Source: Pseudonocardia benzenivorans CB1190 (GTDB lineage: Bacteria > Actinomycetota > Actinomycetes > Mycobacteriales > Pseudonocardiaceae). Taken from it: 64,000 nucleotides of DNA. A program made the translations under genes and the position numbers. The notes below the pieces were generated by a model that was not told the DNA's origin, did not search any database, and worked only from the letters and a program-made list of their open reading frames with translations. Location: the NCBI RefSeq assembly GCF_000196675.2, contig NC_015312.1, forward strand, positions 3,844,001 to 3,908,000. Reading direction: 5' to 3'. This document shows, one piece after another, positions 45,701 to 53,574 of this stretch (position 1 is its first letter; every line of letters starts with the position of its first letter).

Positions 45701-45897
45701 TCGAGGAACGCATCGACGACCTGATCACCTCGAAGAAGGCGTTGTCGGGCAAGGTGATCGGCGACGGCGAGAACTGGGTGGGCGAGCTGGCCGACCTCTC
45801 GACCGACCGGCTGCGCGAGGTCTTCGCGCTCAGCGGCGACGCGCTCGCCGACCCGGCCGACGATCCCGACGGGCAGGGGGTGCCCCGTGGCGCGTGA
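42736..45897 (+). CDS. SNF2-family DEAD/DEAH-box helicase
   Basis: The 1053-residue ATPase has an N-terminal ~560-residue region with a SNF2-associated (DUF3670-like) part, then the helicase core. Walker A is LADDMGLGKTVQ (about residues 585-595), motif II DEAQ near 687, motif III ALTGTPIENR, then the C-terminal lobe with KVLCFTQYAEF and the terminal TDRAFRIGQRRNVQV near 965. Such bacterial SNF2 proteins translocate on double-stranded DNA and may remodel protein-DNA complexes. It overlaps the SWIM-domain gene by 11 bp, a pairing kept in many actinobacteria. GTG at 42736 appears leaderless. Confidence 0.93.
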   Translation: MLVVHALWSPGRGVLLWAEDGERPATTSARSLRTARPHPFAVPSGELAALHPGKAASLVLLLPGRPSGPLASPELVRTGPVRRPRAAPELLPWTVPALAVDAAELRDPVPEVRYGASVAHLRAVLDLADDLAGRGRVLPTLAADEGGVAYARWRPVVQGLDAVAFESLVAGVPPVGRAERRPRSGPGAPPDVRGHDPHTLLTDALAVLTDAAVRDRLARADEPVPVLPPRRGRAPAVAPAAESWLTALVSPDGRIGGAAGVRRPELDELARAVAAWDEVGADAAGPARASFRLAEVPVLDDPADPENQLAPSTDQTGDGTRWELQFSLRSTDDPSLLVPAARIWDGAGTTLTRLIGEPQELLLAELGRAALVYPRLTRALRSACPEVLPLDVEGAAEFLTEVAGRLLAEGFDVELPAGWDGSRRLGLRLSASSTAAPGVVVRGGLGREELAAFRWQLAVGDEILDEDEIAELVATKAPLVRLRGQWVTVDPDQLRAGLEFMRRNAGRRRSAGEVVAMAAAPPADAPLPVTGVEATGWLGDLIDGSAEHTLSPVEPPSWFTATLRPYQQRGLSWLAFLSALGLGACLADDMGLGKTVQLLALESYERDADRHAPTLLVCPMSLVGTWEREAARFAPRLRVLVHHGGDRGAGEEFDAAAAAADVVVTTYGTLVRDVELLERRGWHRVVLDEAQMVKNSLAASARAVRRLAAGHRVALTGTPIENRLAELWSVMDFLNPGMLGSAERFRQRFAIPVERYGDDEAAALLRRLVAPYLLRRVKTDPGVIDDLPEKIEITQHYRLTREQASLYRTVVDDMLDRIEGTDGIARRGNVLAAMAKLKQVCNHPAQLLHDGSPIGRRSGKVTRLEEILESILAEGDKVLCFTQYAEFASMLVPHLSGRFDQEVLYLHGGTPKKRRDEMVERFQSPDGPAIFLLSLKAGGTGLTLTAASHVVHLDRWWNPAVENQATDRAFRIGQRRNVQVRTLVCPGTVEERIDDLITSKKALSGKVIGDGENWVGELADLSTDRLREVFALSGDALADPADDPDGQGVPRGA

Positions 45898-46753
45898 ACC
45901 CGACCCGTTCTGGTGGCGCGACGCCGACGCCGGCGGCAGGCCGCGTCCGGTCACCGGTGGCATCCAGATCCACGCGACGCGCGGCGCGGTGGCGCGCACG
46001 TGGTGGTCGGCCCGGTTCCTGGCCGTCCTCGAGAGCCTCGTCGCGGGTGGGCGCCTCGCCCGCGGGCGCAGCTACGCCCGCGCCGGGCAGACGCTCGACA
46101 TGCGCGTCGACCCCGGTTCGGTGACCGCGACCGTGCAGGGCAGCCGCCCGGAGCCCTACCGGGTGCGGATCGGCGTCACGACGTACGGGAAGCCGGAATG
46201 GGCGCGCGTCGAGGAGGCATTGGCGGCCGACGCCTGGTACGCCGCGACGCTGCTCGCCGGCTCGATGCCGCCGGAGATCGAGGGCCTGTTCGCGACGCTG
46301 GGGCTGGCCCTGTTCCCCGCCGACGGTCGCGACCTCGTGATGGACTGCTCATGTCCCGACCACGCGGTTCCCTGCAAGCACCTCGCGGCGGTGTTCTACC
46401 TGCTCGCCGAGCGGTTCGACGCCGACCCGTTCGAGGTGCTGGCGCTGCGTGGGCGCGACCGCGAGACGCTGCTGGCCAACCTGCGTTCGCGCCGGGCGGC
46501 GGTCGCGGCGCACGACGCCACGGGACCGGCGGGTCCGGGTGCCGAGGAGCCGGCGGCGCCACCGCTGGCCGAGGTGCTCGACGACTTCTTCGCCGCGGGC
46601 CCGGGGCTCGACGACGCGCGCCGCGTCGTCCCCGTCCCGACCGCCCCCGACGCGCTGCTCGACCAGGTCCCCGGGTTCGCGATCGCGGTACGCGGCAAGA
46701 AGGTGGCCGACCTGCTGCGGCCGGTGTACCGGACGCTGGGCGACACCTCCTGA
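45887..46753 (+). CDS. SWIM zinc-finger protein, partner of the SNF2 helicase
   Basis: The 288-residue protein has a CxCx6CxH SWIM finger made of C154, C156, C163 and H165 (MDCSCPDHAVPCKHLAAV). The first half is conserved in this partner family (FWWRDADAG, TWWSARFLAVLESL, GRSYARAGQTLDM). SWIM domains bind DNA or protein partners and often serve SWI2/SNF2 ATPases. The 11-bp overlap with the helicase gene indicates translational coupling and probably a complex. It converges on the DUF1992-DUF3817 gene with 9 bp between stops. Confidence 0.9.
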   Translation: MAREPDPFWWRDADAGGRPRPVTGGIQIHATRGAVARTWWSARFLAVLESLVAGGRLARGRSYARAGQTLDMRVDPGSVTATVQGSRPEPYRVRIGVTTYGKPEWARVEEALAADAWYAATLLAGSMPPEIEGLFATLGLALFPADGRDLVMDCSCPDHAVPCKHLAAVFYLLAERFDADPFEVLALRGRDRETLLANLRSRRAAVAAHDATGPAGPGAEEPAAPPLAEVLDDFFAAGPGLDDARRVVPVPTAPDALLDQVPGFAIAVRGKKVADLLRPVYRTLGDTS

Positions 46754-46762
46754 GCGCCGGGG

Positions 46763-47638
46763 TCAGGCCGGCGCGACGGCCGACGCGGAGCGTCGCACGG
46801 CGAGCCGGCCGGTGCGCATCGCCCACCGTTCGAACCACAGCGTGAACAGCGGCGGGATGCTCGCGAAGAGGGCCAGGAGCGTCGTGCGCAGCGACCACTC
46901 CAGGCGTCGGGCCGCGACGACGGTGACCACCAGGTAGGCGACGAACAGCGCGCCGTGGATCGGGCCGAAGATCTTCACCCCGATGTCGTCGAACACGACG
47001 ACGTACTTGACGAACATCCCGATCAGCAGGCCCAGCCAGGAGCACGCCTCGGCGATCGCGACGGCGCGGAACGCCCGGGCGGGCCCGGACAGCCTGGTCG
47101 GGTCGGTCGGCGCGGTCGGCGAGGTGGCGGTCATCGGTGCGGCTCCCGGGTCGGTGTCGACGGCACCGCCCACTCTGCCCGACCCCTCCGCCACGTCTTC
47201 TACCGGGTGTCGAACTTCATCGGCGGCCCCGTCACCGCCACCTGCGCGGACACGCCGCCAGTCCGCGACGACGTCGTCGGCACGGACCGGGGACAGCGGC
47301 ACGTTCGGCGGCGTCGGCGCCAGCAGCCAGCCGGCGATCCGCCGGTTCAGGTCCGAGACCACCGCCCGGACCTCGGCCTCCTCGCGCAGCGCCGCGACGG
47401 TGCCGGGCAGCCGTTGGATCTCCTTGCGCAGCAACAACGATGTGGGCAACAGGGCGTCGCCGGACAGACCCTCGCGCTCGATCCAGCGCCGGACCCACCA
47501 GTTGTCGTCGTCGGGGCCGTCGAGGCGCAGGGGCCTGCCCTTGCCAGGCAGGTTCTCGAACGCGCCGCGCTCGGCGGCCAACCGGATCTGTTCCTCGACG
47601 ACCGACTCATGGACGACCGGCTCGTGCCGTTCCGCCAC
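46763..47638 (-). CDS. DUF1992 (DnaJC28-like) domain joined in frame to a DUF3817 membrane domain
   Basis: The 291-residue frame encodes two unlike parts. Residues 1-~120 match DUF1992 (VVEEQIRLAAERGAFENLPGKGRPL). Residues ~169-291 match DUF3817, an integral membrane domain (AIAEACSWLGLLIGMFVKYV; KIFGPIHGALFVAYLVV). The ~45-residue linker is Gly/Asp-rich. The GTG at 47638 follows GGGAGGGGGCC. The ATG at 47134 (residue 169) also has its own GGGAG eight bases upstream, so a free DUF3817 protein may be made as well. In relatives the two are usually separate genes; here there is no stop between them. Confidence 0.8.
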   Translation of the reverse strand: MAERHEPVVHESVVEEQIRLAAERGAFENLPGKGRPLRLDGPDDDNWWVRRWIEREGLSGDALLPTSLLLRKEIQRLPGTVAALREEAEVRAVVSDLNRRIAGWLLAPTPPNVPLSPVRADDVVADWRRVRAGGGDGAADEVRHPVEDVAEGSGRVGGAVDTDPGAAPMTATSPTAPTDPTRLSGPARAFRAVAIAEACSWLGLLIGMFVKYVVVFDDIGVKIFGPIHGALFVAYLVVTVVAARRLEWSLRTTLLALFASIPPLFTLWFERWAMRTGRLAVRRSASAVAPA

Positions 47639-47678
47639 CGGCCCCCTCCCCCCGCGCCCGTGGATCCCGTGCCAGGGC

Positions 47679-47684
47679 TAGAAC
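47679..47684 (+). promoter_or_regulatory. -10 box of leaderless PLP enzyme gene
   Basis: TAGAAC, six bases before the ATG at 47691. The match is weaker than at the other leaderless genes because the last base is C. Confidence 0.35.
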
Positions 47685-47690
47685 GAGCGT

Positions 47691-48863
47691 ATGCAGGAGC
47701 CACCCCACCTCGCCACGCTCGCCGTCCACGCGGGCAACGACGTCGACCCCGGGACGCGCGCCATCCGCCGCCCGATCGTCGCCGCCAACTCCTACGCGCT
47801 GCCCGACGACCCGTCGCAGCTGTCGTGGTCGGGCACCGACACGGCGCTCTACACCCGCAACGGCGGCGCCAACCAGGGCTGGCTCGAGGACAAGCTCGCC
47901 GCCCTCGACGGCGGCGAGGCGGCCGTCGCGCTGGCCAGCGGCGTCGGCGCGCTGCACGCGGTCCTGTTCACGTTCCTGGAGGCGGGCGACCACGTCGTCT
48001 GCTCGGACGTCACCTACGTCGCGACGTACCGACTGCTCACCGAGCTGCTGCCGCGCAAGTACGGGATCACCGCGACGCTGGTCGACTCGTCGGACCCGGA
48101 GGCCGTCCGGGCGGCGATCCGCCCGCGGACCCGGCTCGTCCACGTCGAGACACCGGCGAACCCGACGACCCGGATCACCGACGTCGAGGCGGTCGCGGCG
48201 ATCGCGCACGACGCGGGCGCGCTGCTCAGCGTCGACGCCACCTTCGCGACACCGGTGCTGCAGCGCCCGCTCGCGCTGGGCGCGGACCTCGTGGTGCACT
48301 CGTTGACGAAGTACGTCAACGGGCACGACGACGCGATGGGCGGAGCCGTGATCGGGCGCGCCGATCTCGTCGAGCGGATCCGGGCCGAGGCGATGGTCAA
48401 CGCGGGCGCCACGATCAGTCCGTTCAACGCGTGGCTGATCATGCGCGGCGCCGTGACGCTGCCGCTGCGGATGCGCCGGCACTGCGCGTCGGCGCTGGAG
48501 CTGGCCGAGTTCCTGGAGGCCGACCCGCGCGTCGCCTACGTCGCCTACCCGGGCCTGGCCTCGCACCCCCAGCACGCGCTCGCGGCACGCACGCTCGACG
48601 GCGGCTTCGGCGGCATGCTCGCCTTCGCCGTGCGCGGGGACACCGCCGCGCAGAACCGGTTCGTCGCCGACCTGCGGGTGATCACGTCCGCGGTGTCGCT
48701 GGGACACGACGAGTCGTTGATCGTGCACGTCGCGGCCGACGACGAGCGCGCCCGGTTCTACCCGCCGGAGTTCCGGCGGTGGGGACACCTGCGGTTCTCG
48801 GTCGGCCTGGAGGACCCCCGCGACCTCGTCGCGGACCTCACCCAGGCCCTCGACCGGCTCTGA
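47691..48863 (+). CDS. Cys/Met-metabolism PLP-dependent enzyme (cystathionine gamma-synthase/lyase family)
   Basis: The 390-residue fold-type I enzyme has LASGVGALHAVLFTFLEAGDHVV, VHVETPANPTTRITDV, the aspartate in LLSVDATFATPV, and the PLP lysine in VVHSLTKYVNGHDD. The C-terminal half includes GHDESLIVHVA and LRFSVGLED. It handles cystathionine, O-acyl-homoserine or methionine; the substrate is not settled. Where methionine gamma-lyase has its special cysteine (Y-G-C-T) this protein has Y-V-A-T, arguing against that activity. Its stop abuts the stop of the convergent reductase gene with no gap. Confidence 0.9.
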   Translation: MQEPPHLATLAVHAGNDVDPGTRAIRRPIVAANSYALPDDPSQLSWSGTDTALYTRNGGANQGWLEDKLAALDGGEAAVALASGVGALHAVLFTFLEAGDHVVCSDVTYVATYRLLTELLPRKYGITATLVDSSDPEAVRAAIRPRTRLVHVETPANPTTRITDVEAVAAIAHDAGALLSVDATFATPVLQRPLALGADLVVHSLTKYVNGHDDAMGGAVIGRADLVERIRAEAMVNAGATISPFNAWLIMRGAVTLPLRMRRHCASALELAEFLEADPRVAYVAYPGLASHPQHALAARTLDGGFGGMLAFAVRGDTAAQNRFVADLRVITSAVSLGHDESLIVHVAADDERARFYPPEFRRWGHLRFSVGLEDPRDLVADLTQALDRL

Positions 48864-50129
48864 TCAGCCCTCGGCGAGATCGGCGAGGGCGACCGCCGGG
48901 TCGGCCAGGTGTGCGGCGGGCGGCGTCGCCCGGCTGCGGACGAGCAGTCCCAGATGCTCGGTCACGTCCCACACGTTCACGTTCATCGCGGCCGCGACGA
49001 CGCCCTCCACCAGCCAGAACGCCACGAACTCGCGACTGTCGAGATCGCCGCGCACGACGAGGTCGTAGGGCTGGGTCGGGTCGAACCAGCCGGTGAACTC
49101 CATCCCGAGCTCGAACTGGTCGGTGTAGAAGTACGGCGGCCGGTCGTAGGACGCGGGCACGCCCAGCGCGGTGCGCGCGGCGACCGCGGGCTGGTTGAGC
49201 GCGTTGGCCCAGTGCTCGACGCGGATCCGCCTGCCCAGCAACGGGTTCCACGCCGCGGCGAGGTCGCCGACGGCCAGCACGTCGGGGTGCGAGGTACGCA
49301 GGTGCTCGTCGACGCACACCCCGCCGCCGGTGTCGCGACCGCCGAGCTCGAGGCCCGCGTCGCGGGCGAGCTCGACGTTCGGCGCCGCCCCGATGCCGAC
49401 GACGACCACGTCGGCCGGCAGCGCGGTGCCGTCGTCGAGATGCACGACGTTCGCGCCCTCGCCACTGTCCCCTGCCACGACGTCGCGCACCCCCACACCG
49501 CAGCGCAGGTCGACGCCGTGCGCCCGGTGCAGGTCGTCGAACACCCGGGCGACCTCCGGCCCGAGCACCCGCACGAGCGGCAGCTCCGCCACCTCGACGA
49601 CGGTCACCTGCGCACCGGCCGTGACCGCGGCGGCCGCCGTCTCCAGCCCGATCCACCCGCCGCCGACGACGACGACCCGCGCACCCGGGCGCAGCGCGGC
49701 GCGCAGCCGCTCGCTGTCGCCGACGTCGCGCAGGTGGTGGACCCCGGCCGCGTCGGCGCCCGGGAGGTCGAGCCGGCGGGCGCGCGAGCCGGTGGCGAGG
49801 ACGAGCGTGTCGTAGCGGGTGCGGTCGCCGTCGGCCGTCGTGATCGCGTGCCCGGCGACGTCCAGGGCCGTGACGGCCGCGCCGAGCCGCAGGTCGACGG
49901 CGTTGTCGGCGTACCAGTCCGCCGGGTGCACGTCGAGCGACGCGCGCTCGGCGCTGCCCTGCAGATAGCCCTTGGACAGCCCCGGGCGCTCGTACGGCAC
50001 GACGGCCTCCGCCCCGACCAGCACGATCGAGCCCTCGAACCCCTCGCCGCGCAACGCCTCCGCCGTCTTCGCGGCGGCGAGCCCACCGCCCGCGACGACG
50101 ACGGTTCGGCCCGAACCCGCCTCAGACAT
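48864..50129 (-). CDS. FAD-dependent ferredoxin/rubredoxin reductase-type oxidoreductase
   Basis: The 421-residue flavoprotein has an FAD-binding VVVAGGGLAAAKTAEAL at the N-terminus, LVLATGSRARRLDLPG, the NAD(P)H-binding VVVVGGGWIGLETAAAA near residue 155, VLAVGDLAAAWNPLLGR for the second FAD contact, and a C-terminal Reductase_C domain. It would move electrons from NAD(P)H to a ferredoxin-like partner. ATG at 50129 lies 8 bp inside the end of folE, with AGGAGG upstream, so the two genes are one operon under the divergent SufR-like regulator. Confidence 0.92.
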   Translation of the reverse strand: MSEAGSGRTVVVAGGGLAAAKTAEALRGEGFEGSIVLVGAEAVVPYERPGLSKGYLQGSAERASLDVHPADWYADNAVDLRLGAAVTALDVAGHAITTADGDRTRYDTLVLATGSRARRLDLPGADAAGVHHLRDVGDSERLRAALRPGARVVVVGGGWIGLETAAAAVTAGAQVTVVEVAELPLVRVLGPEVARVFDDLHRAHGVDLRCGVGVRDVVAGDSGEGANVVHLDDGTALPADVVVVGIGAAPNVELARDAGLELGGRDTGGGVCVDEHLRTSHPDVLAVGDLAAAWNPLLGRRIRVEHWANALNQPAVAARTALGVPASYDRPPYFYTDQFELGMEFTGWFDPTQPYDLVVRGDLDSREFVAFWLVEGVVAAAMNVNVWDVTEHLGLLVRSRATPPAAHLADPAVALADLAEG

Positions 50130-50757
50130 GTCCGCCTCCTGGTCGTGGCATCGTCAGCGCGAGGAACTCGGCGCGCGAGCGCGGATCCTCGCGCAGGGTG
50201 CCGAGCAACGTCGAGGTGATCGTGCTCGTGCCGTCGGCCCGCACCCCGCGCAGCGACATGCACATGTGCTCGGCCTCGACGACGACCCCGACCCCGCGCG
50301 GCGCGAGCTGCGAGTCGAGCCAGTCCGCGACCTGCTTGGTCAGGCGTTCCTGCACCTGCGGCCGCCGGGCGAACAGCTCGACGACGCGGGCGAGCTTGGA
50401 CAGCCCCAGGATCCGCTCGCCGGGCAGGTAGCCGACGTGCGCGACACCGACGAAGGGCAGCATGTGGTGCTCGCACACCGACTGCACGGGGATGCTGCGG
50501 GCGAGGACCAGCTCGTCGTAGCCCTCGTCGTTGGCGAACGTCGTGAGGTCGAACGACCGCGGCGCCAACATCTCGGCGTAGGCGCGGGCCATCCGGCCGG
50601 GGGTGCCGGCGGTGGCGTCGCCGTCGACGGGGACACCCAGCGCGACGAGGAAGTCCCGGGCGGCGCGCTCGGCCCGGCCGAGATCGATTCCCGAGTCCGG
50701 CGGGACCACCCGCAGCGGTCGTACGACCGCCTCGGCCAGAGCGCTGTCGCCGTTCAT
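50122..50757 (-). CDS. folE: GTP cyclohydrolase I (type IA)
   Basis: The 211-residue enzyme converts GTP to dihydroneopterin triphosphate, entry to folate and pterin cofactors. The zinc ligands are present: C95 and H98 in SVCEHHMLPF and C166 in EAEHMCMSLRGV, so this is the zinc-dependent IA type. GYLPGERILGLSKLARVVE is also conserved. Its coupling to a ferredoxin reductase gene and a cysteine-rich regulator is unlike the usual ftsH-folE-folP cluster. It may therefore be a second, stress-linked copy (inference). ATG at 50757 lies 14 bp from the operator half-site. Confidence 0.95.
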   Translation of the reverse strand: MNGDSALAEAVVRPLRVVPPDSGIDLGRAERAARDFLVALGVPVDGDATAGTPGRMARAYAEMLAPRSFDLTTFANDEGYDELVLARSIPVQSVCEHHMLPFVGVAHVGYLPGERILGLSKLARVVELFARRPQVQERLTKQVADWLDSQLAPRGVGVVVEAEHMCMSLRGVRADGTSTITSTLLGTLREDPRSRAEFLALTMPRPGGGHV

Positions 50758-50771
50758 GCGGTACCCCCATT

Positions 50772-50840
50772 TTCTAAAGGACGCTACGCTTAACGTTAGA
50801 ACCCGGACTTCTCTTGCGTCAACAGTTCTGTCCTTTAGAA
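50772..50840. promoter_or_regulatory. Divergent folE / SufR-like regulator promoter with inverted 11-bp operators
   Basis: TTCTAAAGGAC (50772-50782) and its exact reverse complement GTCCTTTAGAA (50830-50840) flank the promoter gap, 47 bp apart. One lies just before folE; the other overlaps the ribosome-binding site of the regulator gene. Between them is a TAACGTTA palindrome (50791-50798) followed by GAA, giving a third, GTTAGAA-like half-site. Regulator binding is inference. Confidence 0.65.
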
Positions 50841-50851
50841 GGAGGCGGTCC

Positions 50852-51523
50852 GTGCCGGACCTGGCCGCGCAGATCGAGAGCGTGAGCGCGCTCGCCGAAC
50901 CCCAGCGCCGTGCCCTCTACCGCTACGTCGTCGCGCAGCCGGAACCGGTGAGCCGCGACCAGGCCGCGGCCGCGACCGGCCTGCCCCGGCACACCGCCAA
51001 GTTCCACCTCGACCGGCTGGCCGCCGACGGGCTGCTCGACACCGAGTTCCGCCGACTGGGCACCCGGCGCGGACCGGGCGCGGGGCGCCCGACCAAGCTG
51101 TACCGCCGCTCCGCGCGGGAGTTCGACGTCACCGTCCCCGACCGTCGCTACGCCCTGGCCGCGGCGGTGCTCGCCGCCGCCGCGGAGGACTCGGCATCCC
51201 ACGGCACACCGATCCGCGAGGCCGTGCGCACCGCCGCCGCGGCCGCGGGCACGCAGGCTGCCCGCGAGAGCGGCGACGACGTACTCACCGTCCTGGCCGC
51301 GCTGGGCTTCGAGCCACGGGACGAGGGCGCGGTCACGACGCTCGCGAACTGCCCGTTCCACCGGCTCGCCGTCGACCATCCCGACCTGACCTGCGGGATG
51401 AGCCTGCACCTCGTGGGTGCGGTGCTCGCCGAGCGCGGCGCCGACGCGACGACGGCCGTCCTCGACCCCGCACCCGGGCGCTGCTGCGTGGTCCTGACCG
51501 GGGGCCGGCGTCAGGGCTGCTGA
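50852..51523 (+). CDS. ArsR-type HTH regulator with SufR-like C-terminal cysteines
   Basis: The 223-residue protein has an N-terminal winged helix (LAEPQRRALYRYVVAQPEPVSRDQAAAATGLPRHTAKFHLDRL, residues ~11-53) and a C-terminal sensor. The sensor holds C167 (NCPFHRLA), C181 (LTCGMSLHL), C211 and C212 (PGRCCVVL), plus a final C223. This cysteine arrangement is like SufR-type proteins that carry an Fe-S cluster. It likely represses the divergent folE-reductase operon and itself through the inverted operators. GTG at 50852 follows AGGAGG, which overlaps one operator. The tail overlaps the convergent PBP gene by 13 bp. Confidence 0.85.
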   Translation: MPDLAAQIESVSALAEPQRRALYRYVVAQPEPVSRDQAAAATGLPRHTAKFHLDRLAADGLLDTEFRRLGTRRGPGAGRPTKLYRRSAREFDVTVPDRRYALAAAVLAAAAEDSASHGTPIREAVRTAAAAAGTQAARESGDDVLTVLAALGFEPRDEGAVTTLANCPFHRLAVDHPDLTCGMSLHLVGAVLAERGADATTAVLDPAPGRCCVVLTGGRRQGC

Positions 51524-53574
51524 CCGAGGTAGCGCGGGTCGGGCGGGGGCAGCGGCACGACGGGCTGTCCCGCGAGGATGTCGCCGACGCCGCGGTACCA
51601 GGTCCGGGCGGGCACCTTGCCGCCGTAGATGTTGCCGGACCCGCAGCTGAACGGCGGGGTGCCGTCGCAGATCGGGCGCGGGGCGTTGCTGTCGTCGAAC
51701 ACGATCGCAGCGCCCGCGAGCTGCGGCGTCGCCCCGACGAACGCGGCGGACTTGTACTCCTGCGTCGTCCCGGTCTTCGCCGCCACCGGCCGGTCCCAGC
51801 CCTCGGACCCGGCGGCGGCGGCCGACGTCCCGCCCGGAGCGTCGTCGCGGCTCAGCCCGTTCATCAGGGTGTCGGCGATCCCCGGGTCGAGCACCTGCTT
51901 GCACGCGGGCTGGGTGACCGTGACGGGCACACCGGACCGGTCGGTCACCGACAGCACCGGGCTCGGCGGGCACCACGTCCCGTGGCTGGCCAGCGTCGCC
52001 ATCACGTTGGCCAGCTCCAGCGAGCTCGTCGGCGAGACCCCTAGGGTGAACGACGCCTGCCGCTGCCGGCGGGCGACGTCGCCGATCGACGGTGCGCCCG
52101 GCGCGCGGGACGCCGGCGTCGTCGCCAGTGACGTGAGGCCGAGCCGCTCGGCCATGTCGACGACGGGCGGCACCCCCGTCGTCTCCTCCAGCTTGACGAA
52201 CGCCGTGTTCGGCGACTCCGCCAGCGCGTCGGTGAGCGGCAGCTGGTCGGCGTAGTTGCCGTCGTTGCGGACCGGGATCGGGGTGCCGCTCGGTCCCCGG
52301 TAGATCGGCGAGGTGTACCCGCTGGGCGGCACGGGGATGACGGTGTTGATCCCGAGCGCGCCCTGCTCGAGCGCGGTCGCCGCCGTGAAGATCTTGTAGA
52401 CCGACCCGGCGCCCATGTTCTCCGGGACGTAGGGCAGGCCGTAGCTGGACTGCCCGGGCTTGTTGCCGTAGGTCCGGTTCGCGGCCATCGCGAGGACGTG
52501 GTGGCCGTCGGCACCAGGCGTGATCACGGAGATGACGTCGGCGACGTGGGGCTGCGTCGGCGGCACCTGCCCGTCGACCGCGGCCTTGAGCTTGTCGAGC
52601 GCCCCGCGGTCGAGCGTGGTGCGGATCGTGAACCCGCCCGACTCCAGCTGGTCCTGCGTGATCCCCGACTGCGCGAGGTACGACACGACGTAGGAGCAGA
52701 AGAACCCGGCGTCGCCCGCGCCGATGCAGCCCTCCGCGGGCGCGGTGGGCACCGCGGCGACGCCGAGCGGCTCGGCGGCCGCCGCCGCTGCCTGGCCGGC
52801 GTCGACCGAGCCCTGCTGGCGCAGCTGCTCGATCACGACGTTGCGCCGGCCCGTCGCCGCCTCCGGGTGCTGGATCGGGTCGTACTCGGTGGGGCTCTGG
52901 ACCATGCCCGCGAGCAGCGCGGCCTGCGCGACCGTCAGCCGGTCGGCGGTGGTCCCGAAGTACGCCTGCGCCGCGGCGCCGACCCCGTAGGCCCCGTTCC
53001 CGAAGTACACGATGTTCAGGTAGTCGGCGAGGATGTCGTCCTTGCTCACCCGATGGTCGAGGCTGATCGCCAGCTCGGCCTCCTTGAGCTTGCGGGCATA
53101 GCTCGGGGCGACGGCCGCCCGCCGTTCGGCCTCGGTGCGCGCGGCGACGTAGAGGTCGTAGTTCTTGACGTACTGCTCGGTCAGCGTGGAAGCACCCTGC
53201 GTCGCGCCCCCGTTGGAGTTGTTGACGAGCGCCCGGGCAGCGCCGAGCGGGTCGAAACCGCCGTGCTCGAAGAAACGTCTGTCCTCGATCGCGACGATCG
53301 CCGCTTTCATCGCGGGCGAGATGCGGTCGGCCGGGACGGGAATGCGGTACTGGTCGAAGAGGTACGCGATCGGCGTGCCCGCGGAATCGGTCACCGTCGT
53401 CGCAGCGGGCATGACGCCCGATTCCAGGTCGCTCGTCGAGCCCACCGCGGAATCGGCGACCTGCCCCGCCACCACCCCGGCCCCGCCGACCAACGGGAAC
53501 GCGATCGCGGCGCCGACGAGCCCGGCCGCGACGATCATCACGACCAGTCGGCCGAGCGCACCTTTCACCTTCAC
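51511..53574 (-). CDS. Class A penicillin-binding protein
   Basis: The 687-residue protein has a short basic N-terminus, one transmembrane helix (about residues 7-29), and a GT51 domain (AIEDRRFFEHGGFDPLG; GASTLTEQYVKNY). The transpeptidase domain has S391-VY-K394, S454-P-N and K600-T-G-T. It polymerises and cross-links peptidoglycan. Cysteines in the transpeptidase part (EGCIGAGDAGFFCSY) may form a disulfide. No PASTA domain is present. I chose the GTG at 53574, giving MKVKGALGRL before the helix; earlier in-frame starts add a doubtful basic stretch. It is the second class A PBP in the window, with a much shorter tail than the first. Confidence 0.92.
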   Translation of the reverse strand: MKVKGALGRLVVMIVAAGLVGAAIAFPLVGGAGVVAGQVADSAVGSTSDLESGVMPAATTVTDSAGTPIAYLFDQYRIPVPADRISPAMKAAIVAIEDRRFFEHGGFDPLGAARALVNNSNGGATQGASTLTEQYVKNYDLYVAARTEAERRAAVAPSYARKLKEAELAISLDHRVSKDDILADYLNIVYFGNGAYGVGAAAQAYFGTTADRLTVAQAALLAGMVQSPTEYDPIQHPEAATGRRNVVIEQLRQQGSVDAGQAAAAAAEPLGVAAVPTAPAEGCIGAGDAGFFCSYVVSYLAQSGITQDQLESGGFTIRTTLDRGALDKLKAAVDGQVPPTQPHVADVISVITPGADGHHVLAMAANRTYGNKPGQSSYGLPYVPENMGAGSVYKIFTAATALEQGALGINTVIPVPPSGYTSPIYRGPSGTPIPVRNDGNYADQLPLTDALAESPNTAFVKLEETTGVPPVVDMAERLGLTSLATTPASRAPGAPSIGDVARRQRQASFTLGVSPTSSLELANVMATLASHGTWCPPSPVLSVTDRSGVPVTVTQPACKQVLDPGIADTLMNGLSRDDAPGGTSAAAAGSEGWDRPVAAKTGTTQEYKSAAFVGATPQLAGAAIVFDDSNAPRPICDGTPPFSCGSGNIYGGKVPARTWYRGVGDILAGQPVVPLPPPDPRYLGQQP

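Noticed and set aside
42570..46124. 1184-residue alternative frame through the SNF2 gene
   Set aside because: It is an Arg/Ala-rich shadow frame; the helicase motifs lie in the other frame starting at 42736.
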